Source: Saururus chinensis
Taxonomy: Eukaryota; Streptophyta; Magnoliopsida; Piperales; Saururaceae
Reading direction: 5' to 3'
NCBI GenBank assembly: GCA_035235625.1
Contig: CP141141.1
Location: 5,508,968-5,572,967 of the forward strand
DNA: 64,000 nt
Translations under genes and position numbers: made by a program
Shown: positions 1 to 11,236 of the stretch, one piece after another
Numbering within the stretch: position 1 is the stretch's first letter
Layout of the letters: the number at the start of each line of letters is the position of its first letter
The notes under the pieces: model-generated
Database searches by the model: none
The model's input: the letters and a program-made list of their open reading frames with translations, nothing else
What the model was told of the DNA's origin: nothing

Positions 1-882
1 GTGATTGCATGTATGTTATGGATATGTTATTTAATTATCATGTTTAAGGCTTTATTAATGTTAAGGGCTGGCCAGGGGGATTATATTGCAATCGTATGTT
101 TTATCAATTTTATTTTTAAAATTGCTGAGTGCACCACTTATGTAATTTTAAGAGAGGGAGTGTACATTATACCTATTGTAAGCGACCTTAGAATTCAAGG
201 ACCACGTCTGGAGGCGGATGCAATCATGGAGAATTAATATATATTTTTTCAGGGGCTTATAGCTTCCAACTTGTATTATTTTCTCTTTTTAAAGGGACTG
301 TATAAGGACTTTGGACTATAATTTTTATTTGTGGTGTGTGTGGTGATGGAACCCCTGGCCGAGTCCCAAAAGCCTGATGACAAAATTGACACTAATGCCC
401 TTGTCAATTTTGTATATGGATATTCTTGTGATTGTTTGATAATTAATTACATTCATTTTATTATTTGAACAGGTGATTAGCACATATTCAGTTCCCACAT
501 CCGTTGAGATGATTTAGGAATGGCCAAAGCATCCTAAGTTATTTGTCAACGTGTGAATCATATAGAATGTTACCATGGGGTGCATAGATTTACATACATA
601 AAAATATTGTGTTGTCATCAAATTCTGATTATGTGACAAAGACTGTCATCCGGCCCCAAAGGGAGGTGGTAGTTAGCGTTACATAATTAGGATAGGGTGG
701 AGGGTTATATATTTTAACATTGGTGAATCCCTATGCCCAAAGGTGTGAGATTTTCCTGTAATGTTTTATGTATAACCCACTAGCCTTATCATGAGACAAA
801 ATTAACATTTGTTTCTATATAGCTTAGTAAATTTGATGCAGATAGCAACCTTTGCCCAAAGGGAGGTTTACAATTTTACTAC

Positions 883-1745
883 ATGATTTTAGCATTGGCT
901 ATTTCATACTTATGTTCTTGTTTCTTGCCCTCTTTAATGTTTGCATATATTTATTCTTTTATTGCAGCTTATCCGTCTTTTATTTCTGACCCTAATCAAC
1001 ACCTTCCATTATTGTCTGGGGACAATTTTACGGATTGGAAAGAAAAAAGTTCTTTTACTATTAGGGTGCATGGACTTGGACTTGGCGTTTCGTATGGATG
1101 CACCCACCACTCCTACGAAAAAAAGTACGCCTAGTGAGGTAGCATCTTTTGAAAAGTGGGAGCGGTCTAACCGCTTAAGCATGATGCTCATGAGGTCTCA
1201 TATCAATAAAAGCATTAGGGGATCCATCCCAGAATGCGCTACAGTCCAAGAACTTTTGAAAGCTATTGAAGCTCAATTCAAGAGTTCTGATAAAGCCTTG
1301 GCCAGCACCTTAATGTCCAAGTTGTCATCCATGAGGCTAACAGATGACAAAGGGGTGAGAGAGCATATCATGCAAATGCGTGATATTGCTAATCAGTTAA
1401 ATAGCATGAAAATAAAGATTGATGATACTTTTTTGGTCCACTTTATTCTGAACTCCCTGCCTGCACAATATGGGCCATTCAAGATCTCTTATAACACACA
1501 TAACACTCAGTGGTCAGTCAATGACCTTCTGAGTGTGTGTGTGCAAGAAGAGGGGAGACTTAAGCAAGAGAAGCTAGAGAGTGCCCATCTAGTTTCTCAT
1601 AAAGGACAAAAGAAGGGTAATTATGGTGCTTCAAAGAAAAAAACTGGTAAAGGTGTACCAATGAAGTTTACTGGTGTCACCAAAGAAACCAAATGCTTTT
1701 TCTGCAAGAAGAAAGGACACATGAAGAAAGATTGCCCTAAGTATC
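883..1745 (+). pseudogene. Copia gag (nucleocapsid), copy A, frameshifted and cut by nested LTR
   Basis: The reading starts in one frame (residues SGDNFTDW near 1015-1040). It shifts at the A-rich run near 1043 into the frame that carries MDLDLAFRMDAP, FEKWERSNRLS and the helical gag core to 1745. The frameshift is inferred because the two halves together give the usual order of a Copia gag. A CCHC zinc knuckle, CFFCKKKGHMKKDCP, lies at about 1692-1736, followed at once by the inserted LTR; before that insertion the frame continued into the protease at 6768. Gag packages the element RNA in cytoplasmic virus-like particles. Copy B has the same gag with different lesions. Confidence 0.85.
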
Positions 1746-2375
1746 TGTAACGCCCGAGATTTTTTATCCCTTTTCTTAAAACTCATAGAAATTTTTTTTT
1801 CCATAAATCGGAGTCAAAACAATAAAATCAAAACCTGTTTATAATTTAAAACATCATACGGTTAAACATCGTACGGCCAAATCAAATATCCTCAGGCGTT
1901 ACCCGAAAACACACATACGAATAAATTCTGCTATGATCATAGACTTTTTAAATACAAATCACTCTCCCGGGCATCCCTGAGTACAAGTCCCATAACAGTC
2001 CATCGACTAATCCAAATTCAAAGTCCAGAATAAAACATCTTAAAGTCTCATCTCACTCAATATAGGAGATCGTGGCACAAAATACTCGCAGTGAGTAAAG
2101 CAGATACCTGAGTCAACGGGAATCAATCCACCGCTGAAACGAGCGTCCATCTCCAGGAGCTCTTCGCACAACCTGCAAAACCTCCCGTGCAACAGGGCTA
2201 AAAGTAGTAGGGTGAGTATTTTCATACTCAGTAGGAAAATACTCAGTAGGGGAAACCCCAAACGGGGAACTCACAAGTTCAAAAATGCATGCATCATGCA
2301 ACTCAAACATGAAGCAGTCAACATAATATAATCATATCGTGCACATACGCATACGATCATACTAAATGCACTATC

Positions 2376-2586
2376 GTGCCAAAGACATACCAAATGCACC
2401 ACCGTGCCAAAATCATATCAAGGCATCATCGTGCCAGAATCATACCGAAGGCACCATCGTGCCAGAATCATACCAAAGGCACCATCGTGCCAAAATCATA
2501 TTAAGGCATCATCGTGCCAGAATCATACCGAAGGCACCATCGTGCCAGAATCATACCAAAGGCACCATCGTGCCAAAATCATACTA
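2376..2586 (+). repeat. Tandem repeat, about 27-bp units, inside the 5.0-kb LTR
   Basis: About eight head-to-tail copies of a unit around caccatcgtgccaaaatcat, alternating caaaatcat and cagaatcat and both gaaggcacc and aaggcatc forms. This gives a higher-order period near 110 bp. Confidence 0.85.
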
Positions 2587-2624
2587 TCCAAACAACTTAC
2601 ACAAACACCCTTATCCAGGGTCAT

Positions 2625-3012
2625 ACAATTTACTCGTACCACCGTACGCATACTCATACAACATACGCATACTTGTACGATCTTACTCGTACAATCGTAT
2701 GCTCACTCATACAGCTTACCCATACATGTACGACCTTACTCATACAATCAGACTCGTACGACCTTACTCGTACAGTCTGCACAAAATCATACTTACTGTC
2801 TTACTCAGAACCATATTCTCACAATCGTACTCATACTCTTACAGTCGTGCTCATACTCATATGCTTACAGTCTTACTCATACTCATACGCTTACAGTCTT
2901 ACTCATACTCATACACTTACAGTCTTGCTCATACTCATACACTTACAGTCCTGCTCATACACATACAGTCGTACTCACACTCATACAGTCGTACTCATAA
3001 TCGTACACATAT
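2625..3012 (+). repeat. Degenerate short tandem repeat (tactcatac/acagtc units)
   Basis: A long run built from tactcatac, tcatacgcttacagtctt and acagtcgtactcata variants. All frames of one strand stay open because the repeat lacks stops, so the apparent open frames here are not genes. Confidence 0.8.
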
Positions 3013-3233
3013 CAACGACCACTGAAGCTCATTACAACTAATAAGCTCCAGCGTCGAAATGGAAAAGAATGCCACTGGGGCAACACCTTAACCTCCGGGG
3101 AGTGACTAGACGCCATGGACTTTTCCGAAGGTAAGGCACACCAATGCTCATGGGGCCTTTGGATCAAACAGGTAAGAGTAGATCCATGATACTACTTACC
3201 TGAGCGCGCAAACATAAACACCCACACATAAGG

Positions 3234-3420
3234 GGTCATACAGTTGCCCACCATAATGGGTCTTATAGTGCCATAGAATCGCCCACCATAATGGGTCTTA
3301 TAGTGCCAGAGAATTGCCCACCATAATGGGTCTTATAGTGCCATTGCCACTCTTGGGCAGAAAACATACAGTGCCACTTGGGCAGAAACATATAGTGCCA
3401 CTCTTGGGCAGAAACATACT
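3234..3420 (+). repeat. About 35-bp tandem repeat inside the 5.0-kb LTR
   Basis: Three copies of a unit containing ccaccataatgggtcttata and gtgccatagaat, then three shorter copies around cttgggcagaaacatacagt. Confidence 0.8.
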
Positions 3421-3668
3421 ACGCTCTCAACAGAGCATCAAACGTCTGGGCTTACACAGCACACAGACCAAATCAGAAACGAACATCGCTCTCAGCAGAG
3501 CATCAGACGTCTGGGCTTCATACAGCACGCAGACAAAGTCAGAAACGTACATCGCTCTCAACAGAGCATCAAACGTCTGGGCTTATACAGCACGCAGACC
3601 AAATCAAAATGATGTCGCTCTCAGCAGAGCATCAGACGTCTGGTGCTCTACATAGCACACAGACAACA
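3420..3668 (+). repeat. About 62-bp tandem repeat, four copies, inside the 5.0-kb LTR
   Basis: Four copies of a unit with cgctctcaacagagcatc, acgtctgggctt and cagcacgcagacc. The last copy carries tggtgctctacatagcac in place of the usual middle. Confidence 0.85.
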
Positions 3669-4394
3669 TCCCGTAGGATAAACACCATGGCAAGACATGA
3701 TAAATGCTCGGCCGACTCATTAGCGGCCAGCTCAAACACGGAACTTAATCCGTCGAACCCTCAGGTCTCAAACTCACAACGCTATCATTAGCTGTGCTTA
3801 TAATTCAAGTTTGAATTAAGTATATTATGCGGTACAATTATGCCACACAAGTCACAGTCCTCGACTGGTCAAACCGAAGCTGAGCCCAATCGAAACCCCA
3901 GTTCGTCAGGGCAGCAGACTTCACTTACCCGTCCACATCATGGACATAACTCATCGTACACCAAACCCTTACAGTCTTACATACTTCGCCATCCATCTTA
4001 TGGCCAAATCCTCTTACACTGACATCCTCAAATAACGATCCTTAGAGCCAACCCAGTTGTCGCCCTCTTACTTATATCTCACTTATTATACTTACTTTTC
4101 ACTTCATAATCTGTACGTTATGCTTGTACAATTATGAACACTCTTACTGTCTGACGAATGCCCAACACACAATCCACCCCAAACTGATCCATTTTAATCC
4201 TTGCCCGCCATACTCTTATCCTCTGCCATACGCTTACACAACTGCATCCAAATTCAGACAGAGTCTCTGTCACCTCTTACTGTCCATCGCCCATACATCT
4301 GCCCACAAACACATACGCACATCCAAAGCATAGGCAAACGCCATCATACATACGTATGTCTCACACATACGTATAACATACACATACGGTCATA

Positions 4395-4625
4395 CATACA
4401 TAACTTACAAACATGCATGCTAGCCATCACTAGCACATGCATACACACGTCAAACATGCACGCTAGCCATCACTAGCACATGCATACATCAAACGTACAT
4501 GCTAGTCATCTCTAGCACATGCACACATACTTCAAACATGCACGCTAGCGATCACTAGCACATGCATAACCCATACATAGCATACTGACATATTTGCTAG
4601 CCATCGCTAGCGCATACATAATCCA
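4395..4625 (+). repeat. About 55-bp tandem repeat around a palindromic core
   Basis: Four to five copies of a unit with aacatgcacgctagcc, atcactagcacatgcat and a cgtcaaac spacer. The core gctagccatcactagc is itself nearly palindromic. Confidence 0.8.
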
Positions 4626-6642
4626 CATCCATAAAACATGCATACATCTCTTGCATATCAATCATACCATACAATCATGCTTACACGCACATCATGCAAT
4701 CGGATCGTTACTTAACATCCAAGCATGGAATCATACAATCCTAGCATGCTGCTACTCATTCAAAGCATGCTTCATGAATTTACGAGTTCAAAACTCCCCT
4801 ACCTCGTAATCATGACGTTCGATGGCGAGCACCCGACGGTGGCGGGGTCGGCGGCGGAGTTGGCAGTCAAAACCGTTGCCTGGCTGAGAGAGCTACTGTC
4901 CCGAGGATTTTAGGATGCGCCGGAACTATCACGGCCAAACAGAGTGTCAGATATCAATGCGGCAAAACCCGCGATCCACGGCGGCACCCTAGGGCGGCCG
5001 GGAGAAATATCATGCCAACATAAGTGGCGGTGCGACCCGAAGTCGATGGTGTACACTGAAGATCAGCCGGTGGCTAAAACGTGCTCAGCTGGCCACAAAG
5101 ACATCGAAATCGGCCGTGGACAGCACCCAACGGCGACGATTTAGGTCAACAAAGGCCCACATAAGGGCGAAGAGCGTGGGGCAACGCTCGAGAACCAAAT
5201 GAGAGGTGGAGGACAGCTCTAGTGGTCAACTCCACTCGGTGGCAAAGCCAACCGATGGTTAGGCGGCACGAATGCAGCGCCTAAACCCATAAGTACACGC
5301 ATGGCTACATGCACACGCGACCCAAAAGGGCGGGGGAGAGGGCTGAAATGAGGCGACTCATGGCCTACAAAAGCCAACCGGGCTAAGGCCCTAACGGTGG
5401 CCAATCTAAGCGGCAACATCGCCGATCGCCACCCACAACCAATACCCATGGTGCGGGCGGCTGTGCATCTCGCACGGTATAGGGCAAGGGGAGGGTTCAA
5501 GGTCGAGCAAAGGCCACGAGGCCGTCACTGGCCAAGGCCCGAGCAGGTGAACTCGTCCACCTTCTGTCACGGTAAGTCATACAAATTCTTGCCCGAGGCC
5601 GTCCGGTACCGACGGCGTAAAATGGGCAAGAGGGGTCAACGGCACACATGCCGGTAAGGCGGAACTAGCTGCAGCTACGGGCCGCAATGCTGAACAAGGC
5701 CCAGAGGGGTGGCCCATTGGCATCACCGGGCTGGGGCGGAGCCGAACTAAGGTTCGCCAAATCAAATCCGGCGTCCGACTGATAACGTCAGTCACAACGT
5801 CCAAAACGGACGTAGGCCAAATATAGGGGACGACCGGGGAAAACCCATAAGGGCGGAGCGGCCATGGGGGCGGCGGCTGAATCGGGCATGGAGGTGTAGT
5901 CCACTACCTTCGCCGGAGCAAGGCGAGGCTGGGGGAAGGCCAAACCGGCCACAAATCACCGTCGGCGGCTACTGTTTGCCCAAAACAACTGGTCGGCGGA
6001 ACAAAGGTACGCAGGGGGAAAGAGGATGGGGCGGCGGTGCCGAGGCCCACCGGGCTGGGAGGAGGGGCTCCTCGCCGTCGCCGGCCCAGGGCGGAGCCGT
6101 GGCCGGCCGGTCGGGCCGTGCCGGCCTGTGGCGGCGACGGAACGGCGTGAAACAGACGGGCGGCAAACAGGGGCAGCAGAGAGAAAGGGAGCGGGACGGC
6201 GGAGCAAAGGCCGTCCGGGGCCGGGGGGAGTCTCCTCCCGCCATCACCGGCCCTCGCCGGCTCACGGCGGCGACGGAATCGCACGAAACAGAGAAAAAGG
6301 GGCTCACCGGGGGAGGGACGACGCGGCCGTGGGGGCCGGGACGGCGGCTCCCCTGCCGTCGCACGGCCGGGACGGAGCCGGTGCGGCGGTCCAGCGGCCT
6401 GCCGGCGGCCGGCAGCGGCTGGGCACAGGGATAAGGCGGAAATGGGGGGCGGCGGCCACTGTTCATCCAAAATCCAAATCGGGCCGAGCCCGATCTTTTA
6501 TCTGTTCTCCTTTATTTTTTTCCCGCTTACGTCCCCAACGCGCGTTAACCTACTGGTTACGCGTCAAACCTCCAACATTCGTGCCGTAAGCGCGCAACAA
6601 GGCCTGTGGCCCGCGACTAAGCCCCACACCCGACTCTACGGG

Positions 6643-6650
6643 TATAAATA
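6643..6650 (+). promoter_or_regulatory. TATA box of the 5.0-kb LTR
   Basis: TATAAATA in the context acgggtataaataggggg, about 112 bp before the LTR end. Almost the whole LTR would then be U3, with a very short R-U5. Confidence 0.55.
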
Positions 6651-6762
6651 GGGGGAAATACACAGATACGCATACGCTGAAACGTCACATTTTCCTGCCG
6701 AAAATGACCAGAAAAATGGCAGAAAAATCCCAAAAAATCGTAGAAAAATCAGGGACCTTACA

Positions 6763-9700
6763 GTATCAGAAGTGGCTTGCCAAGAAAGGAGGTAATTTCA
6801 TGTCTTTAGTGTGTTATGAATCTAACTATGTTAATTCTCATCATAATAACACATGGTGGATTGACTCTGGTTCTACAATCCATGTTTTCACTGTCATGCA
6901 GGGGTTTCTCAATCTAAGGAAACCAAATGATGGGGAGCACAACTTCTATTCTGGCAATAAGATGTGTTCGAAGGTTGAAGGTGTGGGGACATATAGACTT
7001 GTTTTCCATACAGGATATACCTTAGATTTAGAGAGAGCTTTCTATATTCCAAGTTTTTCTAAAAACTTAGTTTCTGTATCAAGACTAGTGCCTCATGGCT
7101 TTAATTTTCAGTTTATGAATTCTTCATATCTGATTATTAAAGATTTAGTCACCATTGGTTCTGGTTCTTTGATTGATGGATTATATTGTCTCTCTTTACA
7201 TGTTTCCTTTGAACAATCTATGATGTCTGTGTAAGGAAGTGTTATTAAAAAGAACTCCTTTATGTTATGGCACAGGCGGTTGGGGCATATCTCCATTGAC
7301 CGCTTAAAGAGATTAGTAAGAGAAGGAGTTTTAAAAACTCTTGATTTTACTGATATAGAGACATGTATAGACTGCATAAAGGGAAAGCAAACTAATAAGT
7401 TTTCTAAGGGTGCTAAGAGGCATGATGAGAAACTAGGCACCATACACACTGATATCTGTGGACCGTTTAGTACTCCATGTCTGAATGGTCAAAGGTATTT
7501 CATTACCTTTATAGATGATCATACCCGATACATGTATCTTTATCTCTTAAATGAAAAGTCTGAAACAATTGATGCTTTCAAGACTTATAAGGAAGAGGTA
7601 GAGAAACAATCTGGATTGAGTATCAAAATTTTAGATCAGACAGAGGAGGGGAATACTATGGCAGGTACACAGAGAGTGGACAAAAACCTGGACCATTTGC
7701 ACAGTTCCTGAAGGAAAATGGTATTGTTACACAATACACAGTACCAGGCGCACGACAACAAAATGGTGTTGCTGAAAGGAGGAACCGCACTTTGATGGAT
7801 ATGGTGAGGAGTATGATAAGTAGCTCCTCTCTTCCTCTCAATATGTGGAGTAAAGCCTTAAAGGCAGCTGTGTACATTTTAAATCGAGTTCCATCTAAAG
7901 CCGTTCCTAAAACACCCTTTGAGTTATGGAATGGATGGAAACCTAGTTTAGATCATGTACACATCTGGGGTTGTCCAGTTGAGGTTAGGGTGTACAATCC
8001 ACTTGAGAAGAAGCTTGACCCTAAGACTATCAGTGGATTTTTCATTGGCTATGCAGAAAGGTCTAAGGGTTATAAGTTTTATTGTCCATCTCACACCCCT
8101 ACAGTAGTCGAAGCATGGAATGCACGTTTTCTTGAGCAAGGAAACTTCAGTGGGAGTATTTCCCCCAAACACATTGTGTTTGAGGAAATACGGGTTCCAG
8201 TTGTTATACGCACATCCGGTGGAGGAACATATGCTGCATCTCCAATGGTGATTCCAGAGCTGCCTCTCCTTCCTTCACCATCCCCTCAGGAACAAGTTGT
8301 GGAAGTTCCTACTGCACAGGCACCTCTGCCTATTGCTGACATAGGACTTCGAAGGTCCTCAAGAGTAAGGAAACCTGCACTCCCTTCTGACTATGTTGTA
8401 TACCTCCAGGAGTCTGACGAGAATGTTGGACTCATTCAAGATCCTATTACATATTCACAGGCCATGTCTGGAGATAACTCTAGTAAATGGTATGATGCCA
8501 TGCAGGATGAGATGAAATCTATGGCTGATAATCAAGTCTGGGATCTCGTAGAGTTACCGCAGGGCGCCAGGACTCTTGGCTGCAAATGGGTCTATAAGAC
8601 TAAATTAGATCAATCTGGTAACATTAGCAGATATAAGACCCGACTTGTACCCAAAGGTTTTCTTCAGAAAGATGGTGTTGACTATAATGAAACCTTCTCT
8701 CCAGTTTCAACGAAGGACTCATTAAGAGTTATTTTGGCCCTTGTAGCTCATTTTGACTTAGAGTTACATCAAATAGATGTCAAGACGGCATTCTTGAATG
8801 GGGATCTTGAGGAGGAGGTGTATATGATTCAGCCTGAAGGATTCACCTCAAATAAAGGAAGTCATCTGGTTTGTAGACTCAAGAAGTCAATATACGGACT
8901 GAAACAGGCCTCCTGACAGTGGTATTTGAAGTTCAACGATGTTATTACTTCATTTGGTTTTAAGGAAAACATTGTTGATCAATGCATATACCTTAAGGTT
9001 AGTGGGAGTCGCTACACGTTTCTGGTCTTGTATGTTGATGACATTCTACTTGCAAGCAGTGACTTAGGGATGTTGCACCAGACTAAGCAGTTTCTTTTTC
9101 AAAACTTTGACATGAAAGATTTAGGAGAGGCATCCTATGTCATAGGGATTGAGATCTATCGTGATAGATCCAGAAGGATCCTTGGGTTGTCTCAACAAGC
9201 CTATATCAATAAAGTTCTGAAACGGTTTAACATGGAAAACTACTCACCTAGTGCAGCTCCTATTGTGAAGGGTGACAAATTTGGCTTGTTCCAGTGTCCA
9301 AAGAATTCTTTGGAGTTGGAAAGCATGAAGGAAATTCCTTATGCATCGGCAGTTGGTAGTATGATGTACTTGGAGGTCTGTACAAGAACTGATATTGCCT
9401 TTGTTATGGGAATGCTGGGTAGATATCAGAAAAATCCAGGGATGGATCATTGGAGAGTTGCAAAGAAGGTTATGAGGTATTTGCAAGGAACGAAGGATTA
9501 CATGCTTACATACAGACATTCTGATCATTTAGAGCTGGTTGGATACACAGATGCAGACTTTGTTGGTTGTGTTGACTCGAAAAAGTCGACATCGGGTTAT
9601 ATTTTCCTTTTGGCAAGTGGTGCTGTCTCTTGGAAAAGTATTAAGCAAACCCTTACAGCGTCGTCGACTATGGAGGCAGAGTTTGTTGCTTGTTATGAGG

Positions 9701-10017
9701 GCACGTCACATGCTACTTGGCTGATGAACTTTGTCACAGGATTTACTATTATGGATTCCATATCTAGGCCGTTAAAGATGTTCTGTGATAGTAGTGCTGC
9801 TGTGTTTTTCACGAAGAACAACAAGAGTGGCAGTCGAAGTAAGCACATCGACATCAAGTATCTTGTATTTCGGGATCGTGTTAAAGAAGGGACAGTTGTT
9901 ATTGAGCATATTAGTACTGAGCTTATGGTTGCTGATCCACTGACCAAGGGCTTACCCCCTTCTCTGTTTAAGAGTCATGTGGATCGTATGGGTCTTATTA
10001 GCTCATCGTGCATTTGA
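6763..10017 (+). pseudogene. Copia pol (protease, integrase, reverse transcriptase, RNase H), copy A, three lesions
   Basis: Domains in order: an aspartic protease with WWIDSGSTIH (about 6855); the GAG-pre-integrase with LWHRRLGHIS (about 7265) and its CIDCIKGKQ knuckle; the integrase core with D-D-E surroundings, including DICGPF and GVAERRNRTLMD (about 7766-7800); reverse transcriptase from KWVYKTKLD to YGLKQAS and YVDDILL (about 9031); and Copia RNase H with YTDADFVGC (about 9545) and HIDIKY. Three lesions are visible: TAA at 7232-7234, where copy B has CAA; loss of one base near 7630; and TGA at 8914-8916, where an Arg codon (QASRQW) is expected. The frame ends at 10017. Both stops are C-to-T transitions, as expected of methylated, silenced DNA. 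Confidence 0.93.
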
Positions 10018-10470
10018 TTTTGCTTATGTACTTCTGGACTTTACTCATTTATCATAGCGATTCTGATTTATTTTCTCGTTGTGTCTCATTTTTCAGTGCA
10101 CTTAAGTATGAGACAATATTTGCAAAATGAGTGGGAGTATGCCTTCACTCATAAATATATATTTTGCCACATATAGCACTCAAACAAAATGAATTAGTTG
10201 CATTGTGATACTTGGAAGGGAATGTTCTCCTTTGAGGACATAACCGCCTTGATTCATGCGATTATGATATTTTGTAAGAGTATAAAGTTACCAAATACAG
10301 TTCGAAGGGTATTGTTTTTTCAAACATTGTATGCGCATACGAAAGTCATTTTAAAGTTTCCCATTACCCACTTGGTTATTTTTTAACTAAAATATTTTTT
10401 CTCAAATTTAGTTTAATTGAGCCAAGTGGGAGATTTTATTCTTTTTATGGCTCAATTGAGAAGTTGTGCC

Positions 10471-10481
10471 AAGTGGGAGAA
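10471..10481 (+). other. Polypurine tract of Copia copy A
   Basis: AAGTGGGAGAA lies directly before the LTR start and is the plus-strand primer site. A near-identical block, gccaagtgggaga, occurs about 50 bp upstream (10420-10432), and copy B keeps the same pair. Confidence 0.8.
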
Positions 10482-10890
10482 TGTTGGGCTTTGTTTTGTA
10501 TTAAAACATAAGGTGGCCCAACTATCTTAATTAACACTGTTTTGAGCTTTTATAAAACTATCTGGGTAATGGGCCTAAGTCAGAATACCCATTAAGCTGT
10601 GGTTTTAAGTGGCAAATCTGAACCGTTAGATGACCTATGGATGGACGGTCATGATTCTAGGGTTCTTAACAGTGGTGTCCTGGTTTAGTTATAAATACAC
10701 CATTAGCCATCCTAATTCGGTGTCTTAAGTGAGATTGCTCTCAGCCAAATTCTAAACCAGAAATACTATTGTGATTCTGAAGAAGATTAGTTGATTCTGA
10801 AGTGGATTAGATGAAGATCAAGCTTACTTGAAGAGGTTCTCAATTACAATGGCTACAGGTATGCCTAATCCCTGTATTAAAGTTTTAATA
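10482..10890 (+). repeat. 3' LTR of Copia copy A
   Basis: It starts TGTTGGGCTTTG directly after the polypurine tract and matches both LTRs of copy B along its length, including a TATA-like stretch (ttataaatacacc, about 10690). It ends near 10890 with ttttaata, where copy B has a CA end. The first bases to the right already belong to an F-box gene on the other strand. The target duplication cannot be checked because the left flank is outside the window. Confidence 0.85.
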
Positions 10891-11236
10891 TCCTTGACTT
10901 GATCTAGGGCAACGCCTTCCACGAGCCTCAGGGAGATGCAGCTCATGCACCTCTTCCGTTACTACATTGAAGAAACCTCGAGTGTCAGAATCCTTATCTT
11001 CTGCAAGCATTAACCATTGGAATGTGCCGTTCATGAAGATTGAAAGGTAGCAAACAATTCTCTTGCACGAAAGCAAATCCCCATAGCCTACAAACTGCAC
11101 CACATCGAACAAAATCGGCCGCGTTCCTCACTCGTTTTGCAGTAAGGACAACAAGGTCCTCCGGTAGGGAACTGCCCCACCCAAGCATTTTCAAAATCCC
11201 TGTGTATAGAAAAGCAATTAAATTTTTGTTTAGCAT
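10891..11236 (-). pseudogene. F-box/DUF295-type protein, truncated by Copia copy A and frameshifted
   Basis: The likely start is the minus-strand ATG at 11188, giving MLGWGSSLPEDLV, then AKRVRNAADFVRCGAVCRLW, a typical F-box of plant DUF295 proteins (SCF ubiquitin-ligase adaptors). The frame changes by one base near 11028 and continues as WLMLAEDKDSDTRGFF and VHELHLPEARGRRC, the start of the DUF295 beta-propeller-like domain. The coding match runs to SSQG at the very edge of the Copia LTR (10890). The element is therefore inserted in the coding sequence and the C-terminal two thirds must lie beyond the element, outside the window. A possible splice acceptor (ctatacacag) stands just upstream at about 11205. 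Identification rests on memory of the family. Confidence 0.8.

Larger units (their letters stand above)
1746..6762 (+). mobile_element. Very long solo LTR (about 5.0 kb) nested in Copia copy A, with 5-bp target duplication
   Basis: The insertion begins TGTAACGCCCGAGATT and ends GGGACCTTACA. It is flanked by GTATC at 1741-1745 and 6763-6767; removing it and one GTATC restores the sequence seen uninterrupted in copy B (near 50090-50105). It has TG...CA ends and an imperfect terminal inversion (TGTAA / TTACA), a TATA box near its right end, many internal tandem repeats, and no gag or pol. It therefore reads as the single LTR left after LTR-LTR recombination. The start TGTAACGCCC and the great length suggest a Ty3/Gypsy chromovirus of the Tekay/Del type (inference). 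A large non-autonomous element is the alternative. Confidence 0.85.
1..10890 (+). mobile_element. Ty1/Copia retrotransposon, copy A (left end outside window, interrupted by a nested LTR)
   Basis: The internal region and 3' LTR of a Copia element fill the first 10.9 kb. The order is untranslated leader (1 to about 880), gag, protease, integrase, reverse transcriptase, RNase H, polypurine tract and 3' LTR; integrase before reverse transcriptase defines Copia rather than Gypsy. Position 1 aligns with about 48364 of copy B, so roughly 1.25 kb, including the 5' LTR and primer site, lies left of the window. A 5,017-bp LTR (1746-6762) is inserted between the gag zinc knuckle and the protease. Apart from this the pol frame has only two stops and one frameshift, so copy A is much better preserved than copy B. 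The right LTR ends inside an F-box gene. Confidence 0.93.

Noticed and set aside
2366-3041. Open frames of up to 219 residues in three frames
   Set aside because: They are produced by stop-free tandem repeats (catac/ctcat units), not by a gene.
5904-6589. Several long GC-rich open frames on both strands in the 5.0-kb LTR
   Set aside because: They overlap in all frames, are rich in Gly/Arg/Pro from composition alone, and lie inside an LTR with defined borders. No domain is recognisable.
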